Shown: piece by piece, positions 12,551 through 24,500 of the stretch
Position numbering within the stretch: the first letter of the stretch is position 1
How the letters are laid out: each line of letters begins with the position of its first letter
Origin: Zygnema cylindricum
Taxonomy: Eukaryota > Streptophyta > Zygnematophyceae > Zygnematales > Zygnemataceae
NCBI GenBank assembly: GCA_037447655.1
Contig: JBBHKE010000055.1
Location: 60,001 to 124,000 of the forward strand
DNA: 64,000 nt
Reading direction: 5' to 3'
Translations under genes and position numbers: made by a program
Notes under the pieces: model-generated
The model's database searches: none
What the model was told of the DNA's origin: nothing
The model's input: the letters and a program-made list of their open reading frames with translations, nothing else

Positions 12551-15500
12551 ATGAACTATTCAGATACCAAATCTTGGTCCGTACGTAGGTATACTCTCAA
12601 TGACGCTACTTTGGAGGGAGAGTATCGACCTATTTACACTCGCAAAGACGTTGCTCTGGAGGATGAACGGCCGTCATATACTCGCAAAGATGGTTCAGAT
12701 GGGGAGTATCAGCCTGTGTTGTCCAGGCAATCTGAAGGATCAGAATCGGATCATTTATCTCCTAAGAGAGCTTTGTCTAGACAATTAACAAGCGGACGAA
12801 GTCAACCTAAGATAGAGAAAGCCGAAAGAATGTCTCAGCTTACAAATGTGGCTGAAGGCCTTATTACTAAACTCTACTTGTTACGACGGACTCTAGACCT
12901 GCCAAATGGGCCTCTAAAAACCACTGATACAGCCTGGAAAGCCGGAATTTTTCCGCAAGTTCCAAAGTTGTGCATGCATTTGGCAAAGAAGTTTCCTGAG
13001 CACCCTCGCAGACTCCAATTGGAAAAGGTGCTAGTTATTGGCATGACCAGTGCTAGAATCAAGTTCTGTTTATAGGTAGATGACTGGTATTAGGAATTAG
13101 CAAAGTGGCAAATGATGCAAAGTAATCGAATTTTGGAATTGTTTTCTTTATACATGTTACAATTGATTTTATAACTTTCTAAAAATGTTGTACGCCAGTG
13201 AATATTACATGTCTTGAGGTAGTTCTACACAATTTTATGGCTGTTCAACTTGCTAAGTTGAATCTGTTGTAATGTCCATGTTGGCGTGATAACAGTAATC
13301 AGATGAATAAAGGGTTAGTTTGCCATGGGTTCAGGTAGACAAAGCTGCATTCGAGATTGTTCGTGCTCTTGCAGAAAAATATCTTCGAGCATTAGAGCCA
13401 TGGTACCTGGTGAGACATTGCAAAAGTTAATAAAATTTTGTTTTGGTTTGATGGATTGGTTGAACGTTTTATTAGACATCTACTACTGTCATACTAATGA
13501 ACATATTTGACTAATTATGGCTGCCAAAATTGTATTGATTCAAAAAGAAAAGGGAAGCCTAATAACTTTGCTGCTTCTCTAGTTGGTCTACCATTGGCTC
13601 TGTGTTTGCGACGACTGAAACATCTACACCGTGAAGGTTGCTGGTATGACTTTGTCTAATCCCACGCCAGCTATAAGTAATATGTTTTTCAGTTATTTAC
13701 ATGCCTACTCCAAGTTATGCATTCTCTAGTACACCGGTCACCAAAATTGACTGAAGCTTGTTACCGCCATCCTGGCCGTTTTTCTGAATCTAATCGACTT
13801 CTCTGTCGTGTATCGAAATGAGTTTAAAGTTTCATCCAGATCAAGGCATTTAGCGCTGTATATCTCATATTGTATTAAATTCTCCTAGAAAATAAGACCC
13901 CGTTATTTGCTAAGTTTTGACAGTTCTTGGTATTGGTTGACCTGCTTACTTTGTACAGTTCTTGAATCTGGGATTTTCCAGGTATTGGTTGATCTGCTTA
14001 CTTTTCGGAAGCTTGCATTGAAGCTCCTTCTCGACATAAGCAATAGTGGGTTCATTCAAGATGTAAGAGTCTAGTGTGTCATGGTTATTTGAGGATATTA
14101 TTCCCGCATTACTTCTTCGCTGTTGGTTGCTTAAAATTTTGATTTTTTTATATTTTTTTTCGATAGTTCCGGTTTTAAAGCTTTGTTCTATTGCTTTTAG
14201 CGTGGTGTTTGCTGGGAATTGCTTATGACTTGCTACAACTTCCGACATGTTTGACAGACAATTTGTTACTTGGTTTGTAACTTGTTCCCTTCCACTGATT
14301 TTTTTTTTAGCAAACTCTGTAGAATGTTTTTAAACCAGTGTTTTTAAAACCAGGTGTCTTCTTTTGGTGAGGAATTGTATATGAATAATCTCTTTGCTAG
14401 TATTTGGAAATTTTATGGCAACATGCTCAAGGTTCACGTCTTGTGCACTAGACGGAACTCTTTTAAGCAGGTTTGAATTTGTCTTGTCATTTTGGGCTTA
14501 AGTTGTATATCTTATTTGAATTTGGAGGTGAACTCCAAAAAGGCTATTGTAAGTCTCTTTGCCATTTATTTATTGTTTACATGCGTGCAGCTTCTGTATG
14601 TTTTTTTCTCGAGATGTAAACGATGACCATCTTGGCAATTGAAGTCTTTTACTGTGTTTTTTGAATGCAGCCCTTCAAAAATCCGCTTCTTCTGCATGGA
14701 TTTATGGAATTGTTCTGCAGTTTCATTCGAGTTCACATGATGCTGGAGAAGGTGAACAATTATCTTCTCACACTCCATGTATTTTCATCTGAGTATGTTT
14801 TTCACTGCTGCTATACTTTTACAGCAGCATAGTATGCGGAGCATTTTACATCTCTGCAGTTTTTCTGTTTCTTTTCCTAACATGCTTATCATCTCTCTTG
14901 TTGTTTGAGACGCGCTAAATTCCATCATTTCAAAACTCTTTCTTTTCTTTTGTTACCTTTTTCACAAAGGTGAATCACGTCTTCCAAGTTGCCGAAGACT
15001 TAGGGCGAGATCATGGTTACAATGCTTTGAAGGAAAAACTCAAATTAAGTTATAACTTCAAATTCAAGTATTGAAGGATAGAAACTGCTGAGAGGGCTTT
15101 GTCACAAAAGTTACCTGTATAAAGCCATGAAAATATTGCTTATAACCTAGGCTCTTAGTGGATGCAGACAGGCCGGAAACTTATTGTTCAGGTTTATGCA
15201 ATGCTGTACGATTTTACAACCAATGGCGAGGACCCAGAAGATCATCGGAGGTAGGGCTGAATAATGCGACATTTTGTTTTCACATGTTAATTTTTTTTTT
15301 GAACCACGTTTCTTGACTTTAATTTGAATACCCATTTTTTTGTAGAGCCATACTTTTGAACGAAATTAAGTTTGACGAAATTAATTGTTTTATAGTTGGA
15401 TTGAAGGATAAGGTCAAATATTGTTAAAAGACAAAGATGGCTGTGTGTTTTGTGCATAGCTGCCTCACTAATTCCCTAGCTCATTCAAAATAATCTGTGG

Positions 15501-18500
15501 ATTTTTGGGTTACTCTCAATTTCCTTGGGTATGGCTTCCCTGTCTAGCAGATTGGTGGCCTATTTATCTACAAATGATCCTCCTATTCATGGAATACAAT
15601 TGGATTTAAGTCCATTCGGACCGCAAGTTGGAAAGGTAAGCATTATTACCCTTTTTCCCACCTTTACCCATTCAGAATACTGGATATGACTGTCAGATTA
15701 CATGTCACACTTAACAAAGTTACAGTACTCGGCCATTTCCCTTACATGATGATTTGAGAGCTATGATCTGTGTACAACATTTTACTGAGAGCCAAACTAA
15801 CAGCTGGTAGACTAATAGATGTGTAGCAGTAGCATTTTTTTTATTGAGTTTCAGCCGCCACCATGTTTTTAATTGCAAGGGATTTCAAACAAATGTAATT
15901 TATGAGTATGGGGGAGAAACTTGGAAGATAGTGGTCAAGTCCTGCATCGACTAGAACAATCTTGATAACAACCTTAAAATGATATCATAGTGCAGGGGGT
16001 CATTGTAATTTCAATCATTGTAAAGTCGATTAAATTTAGTACTGTTGATTGTTAGAATTCAAAAAAGTAAGTCACAGTTAAACGGAATTGCTACTTCTTC
16101 CATTAATGTGGAATTTATTTATTGTGGGGAGAAACATGGTAAAAAGATAAAATAGAAGCAATGAAACGAAAAGGAGAACAGAAAACCAGAAGAATACAAA
16201 TAAGAGAAACAAAAGTGTCATTTCATTATAAATCGGTGAGGGAAATTGTACAAATGAACTTATTTATATTTACTAATTGATTAGTCTAACACTAGGCTAG
16301 AGTGGATTGACTAAAACAATTTTCTACTGAAAGTATAGCCGCGAGTCCGCGATACATCGCTGTGCCTACATTATGTTTTGCTGATGGAATGTTGTTTGGC
16401 GTTTTGGCTATCCTTTACAATTTCTAGTCAACAGTGTATGGTGGTGAGAGATAAAAGTATACGCGACCGTTACCATATTCCTTGTTTCTTTCATGGGTCT
16501 TGATCAATTTTTATGAATTTGACGAGGTTTCAGGGAATATGATGGATTATCTTCCAGATTCTGGAAATCTTGGGACCTAAAGTATCACAATTTGACGATT
16601 TAGATTTGGTAAGAAGTAAGGGTTTTTTGAATACTTGGTGGCCTTCAGAAGACTGGCAACCACCGCCTGAGGAAAAGGTTAGTCTTTGTTGACAAATGAT
16701 TTTTTTTTGGTAGAAAATGAAAATTTTCCGTGCCTTTTATTGTTTTAAGTTAACCTTTTTTCAAAACGTTTCTGACTCACCTTTAGAATGTCTTTGTTTC
16801 CTTCAAGTTTCTTTTTTATCTCACAAGAATTGTTGAGTTTTGTTGGATTGTACGACGCCTTTTAGTTTTATGAGTAGAAGGTTTTTTGTAAAGTTCTTCA
16901 GAATACAAATTTTACCCGAGTTGGTCAGTTATGCAACATGTCTTTGCATGTGTAAACAATCAAGATTCAGCTGCATTACTGAACATCTTCGAATCACATT
17001 TTCATTTCTGAGTAAATTTTGTGTAAATGAGCCACTATCAGCTTTGAAAACCTGGGAAAACTACCTATTTACCTTTTTCTTTTCTCAGTAGTTTCTCTTT
17101 CATCTTACAAGATTTGTTGGGTTTTGTTGGATTGTACGATGCCTTTTTGTTTTATGAGTAGAAGGCTTTTTGTAAAGTTCTTCAGAATACAAATTTTACC
17201 GGAGTTGGCCAGTTATGCAACATGTCTTTGCATGTGTAAACAAGCAAGATTCAGCTTCATTTCTGACCATCTTTGAATCACATGTTTTCCATTTCTGAGT
17301 ATATTTTGTATACATGAGCCCCTATCAGCTTTGAAAACCTGGGGAAACTACCTACCTACCTTGTTTCATTTCTCAGTAAATTTTTGTTTGCATGGACTGC
17401 ATCAGCATTGAAAACCTTGGAAAACTACATGCCTACCTACCTACCTACCTACCTACCTACCTGTACCTACCTACCTACCTACCTACCTACCTACCTACCT
17501 ACCTACCTACCTACCTACCTACCTACCTACCTACCTACCTACCTACCTACCTACCTACCTACCTACCCACCTACCCACCCACCCTACCTTTCCAAATTAT
17601 ATTATTATGTATATTTTTTTTTACACAAACAATTGCAGAGCAGAGATTTCATTCATTTTGAGACCTATCGTCTTTGGCTGCTGTACGGATACCTTGCATG
17701 TCCGTTGGAGATTCTGAAAGGACAATCTTCGGATCTTTTGGCAGTAAGAAGTAACCTTATCCTTTAGGTTTGAAGTTCGCTTGTATGTTCAAATTATGTT
17801 TTTTTGTATGTTCCCATCTGTACAGGGGTTTATACAGCTTTATGAAGGCTTTAAGTAAACCATATAAACTCACATAAGCGAAGTACATATGTCCTGCAGT
17901 GCTGAGTGTCAGTATATTGATTTCCCAAGACCAAACAAAGTACTGAACTGTGCAGATTGTTTTACATGTTTGTATTTGTGTACAACAAAGGAAAGGAAGT
18001 TTGAGAGATAATATTGTTTGACGAGCAGGTCTTGGGTCACTTGGATGAGGGAGTGTGACACTGGTTTTGTTGAAATAAAGCTCATGGATTCTTATTTTGT
18101 TGAATCATTTTCTGCTGGTTTCCTATGAACGTACTCATAATAATTCACAGTTCGTAATTCTGTCCAATTACATGGTGTTAGCTGGACCAGATTCCAAGTT
18201 GGCTATAAGCTGATACCCCTGTCTTTTTTTCTTGGTTTCCAATTGCGCAGTCGGTTCTACAGACAACATATGTCATTCCACTCTTTCGGGATGAGGTGGT
18301 ATCCTTTACCCACTAGTTTTCTGACTGTAAATCTGACGTAGTGGTTAACGACGTATTGAGTTTTGCTTTTTCTGCTTTCCCAACTAAAATATATCATTAG
18401 GAAAGAGAAGGAAGAATTGACAGACTGGCATTTCTTCAGGTCCTCATGTTGTTGCGCTTTTTGACAGATTTGCAGGTTTTGTACATACACGAAGAATACC

Positions 18501-21500
18501 TTACAAATGTGCTTCCAAAACTTTTGACTGCTGCACAAGGGTTACCTTCAGATGAGGCTGATAGCGTAGATCACAGCGAACATTATCAAAATTTTAAGCT
18601 GGTCAAAACAAAATTGAGGTATCGATAACGCTTTCCTTTTTTTTGAATGTTTTTTTCTGAATCTGGAAACACTAATTTTGTCCATGTCCTGTTTGGTGTT
18701 TTTGAGGATATGAGGTTTTGGTGCCGCAATGCACAAGGGATAGGATATTTTTCCAAATGGTTGATATAAAATTGATGCCCATTCTCAGAGTGATGCTCAT
18801 TTTCCTCATTTATGGATTGACTGGTTCACCCCTCTTGCTGATTCAGAAAACATTTCATGCTTACCTCAATGTCTTTTATGTTTGAATTTGAGGATTTGGT
18901 TTTACGGCATCTAAGGGAAAAACATTTTTACAATGAGATTAAATCCCAATATAATGGATTACGATTCAAGATGGATTTGATAAAATCACATGGACTGTTC
19001 CATAAGCTTCTTTTGATTGAAAAACAACATGCGTGTTGCTTAATCTCCGTCAGATAATCATTTAAAAGATTTTTTTGTATTTGTCTGTTTTGTCAATTCA
19101 ATCTTAAATGTCGTATTGATTTTCTATGCCTGCGAACTGGGCTCTCCTTCAGGTCAGTCTTCCTCTCATTGGCTTTACAAATGCAGATGGGTTGTTACCT
19201 ATTATTTCACGTGTAGTTTGAACTCATGGAATTATTTCTTTTTCGGATGCTTACAAGGGGAATTGTGGAATCTTTTTCGTTCCAGAAAAGCGTTTGAGGA
19301 AGCCTTGAATTCAATGGCCCAGATTCACTCACAGCGTCGGGTGATGCTTCAACATGAGCTTCAACGACTTTTGCTTCTCCTCTCACATGACCCAACTGTT
19401 CTCGCCCCAAACATATCGGTACTTTTGCCCAAACATGTGGATATTATGGCCCAAACAAGTTGGTAAAATGCACCAAGTATTTCCGTATTGTTTGCGGAAC
19501 GTACCAGTCAATGCGCGTCAAATATATTGGACATTATGGCTTAAACGTAAAGACTAGTGTTCAAACATTTTGTTAAAGGTGTCACTATTATTTTGCAATT
19601 TTATCCCAAACATGTTAGTGAATATGCCCTCAAAAATGTTAGACAATATGCCTCAAAGATAAAGATTAGTGTTAGGCTAATATGGCCCATGTCCGTGATT
19701 ATGTCCCCAAAGATATTGGACCATATGCTAAACGAGTGAAAAAACTATATTCCACACAAGTGGTAATTATGCTTATGTGCTAAAGCTTCTTTGATAATTG
19801 AGTCGAAGTTACAGCACCTACGGAAGCATGATCAAACTTAGAAATCCATGTTTTAAGGGATGAAGAGATTTTGTTCTTTGCAAGAAATGATGGGAACATT
19901 GTGTTGCTTTTCTTATCTGATTATGCATATTATGTGTAAACCTTTCACTGTGATCTTAATCAAAACAAGCCAGGGTTTCTTAATTTCTTCTGTCAAGGTC
20001 ATTCTTGCAGAGTCCAGAGGTTCAAACATGAAATGTGAAGGTGGTCTGAGCATTCATCAGTTGCCTGTGTGAAACAAACAATTGCACTCTTCCTCTAGAT
20101 TCGACCCCTCTCTTCAACTATTTCAGGGCTGAGCTTGACTTGACCTGGGCTTCAATTTTTTGGTATATGTTTTGTCATCTAGGTGGTATTTTCAACTCTT
20201 TCACTGGCTCGGTCAGAGCTTCTTTGGTATTTTCAACACGCTGGGGTTGTGATGGTTGGAGATAGGTCGACTTCAGATGACGGTGTGCTTGCAGTGGATC
20301 TTGTAAGCTTTCTTTGTTTCCTCTTTTGCAATGAGGATATTGCGATCTTATCGTAATGAGCTTTGGATGATCTAGAGCTTTGGTGGTCTGTCCTTCTAGT
20401 ATTGTGAACTGTGTTGAAAGTACTGTTCTTAGATGTTCACAGGATGCTAGTATCTATATTGAATTTCGGTATTTTTCTCTCTTGTGTAGCCTGGAATATA
20501 GGCTATAGAATATAGGCATTAGGCTAGGTTCCTAGGCTGGCCTCTAGTGTAGCTCTTTTACTCTTCGCAGAGTCTCTTTTGTCCTTTCGTTTGCCTGTCA
20601 GTGATTCTATTTCCGAAAGAGCACTTACGTAGCAGAATTGTATTTAGTCTCACCTTGTGCACTAGTCTCCTCTTGTCTCATTCTCATTGGATTACAGTCA
20701 TGGTTCTAAATTCGATAAACTGATTCCTACAATTTGTTGAGAACTACAGAATTTAATGCAATTTCTGTGAGGAATTAGGGCTAAGTTGATATTTTCATTT
20801 TGCTCTTCTTTTAAACAATAGAAATCCATGATGTCTACATTGTAGTTGATTAGTTTGACTATGATAAGTTTGAAATGTACATTGAAAACTTATTGATCCA
20901 TGTTACTGTTTTCTCCTTCTCTTTGCCTTTCCTAACCAGTTACTTCCTCCTTATCCTTGTTTCCTTGTGCCTCTCCTCCTCACATTTACAGGATATACCC
21001 GATAACACTATTGGCAGTTTGCTGCATTTCAGTTTTCAATTGTCAAATCTCGTGCACAAGTATTCCTCAGGTATATTGTTTTTCAAATGTTATGTATTTT
21101 TTGTTTTAATTAAAAACTGTCCTGATTGCCTATTTGTTCTTTGATTATCCATTTGATTATAAACCATTTTTTGTCTTTCGGGGTGCTTGATGCGGTAAAT
21201 AACGTTTTGATTCTCACAATGGCAAAGATCCTGCAATGCAATTATCTTCTCTTACACAGTTAATGAAATTTGACAAAGAGTGGAGGGAAGTGGGAGGAAA
21301 CAGCTGTTCGTGGCCACGCGACTGTCAGTTTAAAGGTTGTTACAGGGAGGATGCAAACCTTGATGGAGAGAGAGAGTTTTAAGGATTTGCCTTGGAATGT
21401 CGCTCTCCGTCCTCTGGTTAACAATTTGAAGGAGACGGTGAATGATCTTCTCCAAGTGATGGAGGAGGCAGAAGATGATGTTACTGCAGGCGGAGTTCCG

Positions 21501-24500
21501 GTTTGTGTTTTCTTAGAATTCCTTGTTTTGAATGTTTATTTCCTTGTTTGGAACTGTTCCAGTCATGGTAAGGCAGGAATTACTGTCAATAATATCCGTC
21601 TCTGGATGGCATTTTTTTCAAATGGTGGATGTCAGCATTGGGTTTTCCTCTCTTCCCTCTCTCGTCTTATATGAGCCGTTATTGTATATCCAGGTGGCAT
21701 GTTCTGGGCTTCTAACAGATTTTAGAGCGGCAGAGACAGCAAGCTCGTTATTCTATTTTTTTCGGTTTATTGTTTTTTTTTCAAATTTGACTTCTGTTTC
21801 CTTCAGGATGACATGGAAGTAATTACAGAAGTCAGCTTGAATTGTATGATCACAAACAACGTAATCAACAAATCGACTTTCAAAAATAGAAGTTCAGGGG
21901 AATGTTGAGACCATAAATAAGGCAATTAACAAAGGATTATAAACATGAAAATTGTGCGCCAAGGAGAATCCTTATTGCTGTAAATGAATTTCGTTATGAT
22001 TTTCTTTTATGATAAAGAGCTAACTGGTAATGGCCTTGATACACACTGTCCGTCGTCATTAGTGCCTTCCACACTTTCCAGGAATCAAGTACATTTTTCC
22101 AATGCAAACTTCCCTGTTTTCTACAGAAGTTACCGAAGCAGACCTTATCTGGGGCATTCATCTATATAACGGCTAAACACCGTTGACACAATTATACAAT
22201 TCTAAGTGTCGTTTCTGGACAAAGCAGTGTAACTTTGACCATTTTTTTTTTTGAAGGCTTTTTTGATTTTTATCTTGAGAAAAGTGCTCTGCTGTATAAT
22301 TCGGTGTATTCGTTTGGTATCTACAGATATCTTGGGAGACATTTCGCGAAGATTGGTTCAGATTATCATCGTCTCTATCCTCTCGTGATTCTCCAGTAAC
22401 TCTTCAAATGGTGGAGGAGGTAGAGGAGATAACAATAGGAGGAGACATGCACATCAACTTGGTTGATACATGCAACCGGGCATATCTCTGGTCAAGGTAT
22501 GCCATTTCAAGGATTTTTTATGGTTGCTGTTGGCAGTGGTTGCTCTGGTTATCTTCAGGATGGACTTGCTTTTCTATTGTTTTCTTGAGGGACAGGTTTT
22601 CACGGAAATCTTTATGCACAATACCAACAGAAGAACAGTTAATAAAGCAAGCCCTACAGAGTCTTAGAACTCTATGGTTCTCTCATGTGCAGACAAGTTG
22701 ACAAACTTGATGATGTTATCCGCGAGTGTTCTTCTTTCAAAGCCCTTTGCTTCTATCGACATAATCTTGTAACGGTATGAAGTCCCCGATTTGGAAACTT
22801 GACTGTTTGTACTTAAGAGGGCATCACTATGCTTTTTGTAGGCTTTTCTGATGCCAATCCAGTATGTTGTTTTTATTGCCTTTCAGCTTTCACATTCAAA
22901 ATGAGTGTCCAAGTCTTGTTTCTCTGAGGTTAACTTTTCTTTTCACAGTTTACACCAGAAAGGACATAAGCCTCCTGGGGTTTATCAATTATGTTAACAA
23001 CATCCCATCTAGCTGAAATAACATATTTCTGTTTTCGAGAACTAGAAAACGAGCGAATACATATAAGTTTGTAAAATGGTTTTAAAAGTTAAATAAAGTT
23101 GTAATTAATGATGTATTTGTTGTTAAATGACACTAATATCCACTATGGAATAAAAAATTTAAAAGTGAGAAATTTGCTTTTATATAAGACTGATGGAATG
23201 TAGATCTTGGACTCTTCTGAAGAAATCCTTGTTTCGACTCTTCAGTCAGACTATTTTTCCAAGGCTTGCCACAATATGTACTATTATTCATTATTGGTTG
23301 CTACTTTTGCTAGCATCTTGCAGGTTTTTAAATATTCCATGTTCGGGGCTCAAGGATTTCCTCAGCATTGCCCTTCATGGATGTCTCTGGCATGGGCTTT
23401 TCTTGAAAATATTCACCCTTCAGCACCTGAAGAGGTAAATTTTTAAAATTTTCAAGGCATATTATTTTTTTTCATTAATTTCTAGTGGATTTGTTCTCGA
23501 ACAAATCTCATGTAGACTGAAGCCAGGAGCTAAAACCAGGTTCTCAAGATTGGTTTTCATGCTTTCGTATGATAGAACAGCTCATCAAAGCCGAAATCCA
23601 TAAAACTGGATTTCAAGAAAAGGGCCGCAAGACAATAACAAGGTTTGGCTGGAAGCGTTGTACATGTCTGAAAATGGGTGTGTAACCTTATGCTATGTGT
23701 ATCGCGATGCCAATTTTTTTCCCACTGCTACAAATAAAAAACATCAATAACAAGAATCCAATGGTCCATATCAGTACACGTAGTATCTGAGATGCTGTGC
23801 AACATCATGAAAGATTTCTGTGTCATAGAACGTAAGAAATTAGTGTAAACACACTGTTACATGACATCAGCTCCTGATCAAAATCCCTGCATCGACAAAC
23901 CACAAAGAAAATTGTTTGAAGGTTTTGTCTCCTAGAGTCGCCCTCTCAGGTACGTAAATTGTACTGACAAAAATGTCCAGATTATTTGGTGTTTATTGAC
24001 GCCCGCGCCATTGCATCCCTCCAGCCGGGACGTGACGTGTGCGCTTTTACTATCCTTAAAGATGTGGTTTGCCACCTGTCGACTCCACAGGGTCACAATG
24101 TGACTCTTTTTCAATACTGGAGTCTGTCCATGGACCCGCGCCTTTGTTTTCATCTCCAGGAAATTTTATTGTGATCTTGTTTCTATATGATTCCGTGGAC
24201 CTTCAGTTTAACTGGTCATTTCTTTATTTTATTTTTGGTCCCTGGCTGGAAGTTAGAGGACAGTCAGAAGAATGATGATAGCAAAGAAGTTGAATTAGAG
24301 TACTATGTGAATACATTGTGCTTTTTAGGTCCGATATTTTGAGATCTGTCCATTTTTTCAGTTAATGTTTCAGTATTCTCTCAACTTGGCAAGTAAATCT
24401 ATTTTACCAGTGAAGAAAGCATGTATTATCCTATTTAAGCTGTCAGGTTTAGTTATTTAAATGTTTAAGGCCTCTGGAACTGAACTTTCTTGATTCATGT

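Noticed and set aside
14970-15073. Extended reading VNHVFQVAEDLGRDHGYN as a full NAP1 exon
   Set aside because: No in-phase donor fits, and the extra residues have no counterpart in NAP1. Only the first 18 nt match the expected spacing.
17384-17767. Long frames encoding Tyr-Leu-Pro-Thr repeats
   Set aside because: They are translations of the CTAC microsatellite. The true NAP1 exon here is only 17639-17743.
19116-19257. Open frame upstream of the NAP1 exon at 19258 as coding extension
   Set aside because: It would add about 23-47 residues with no NAP1 counterpart and includes the likely pyrimidine tract. Kept only as an option for the unresolved junction.
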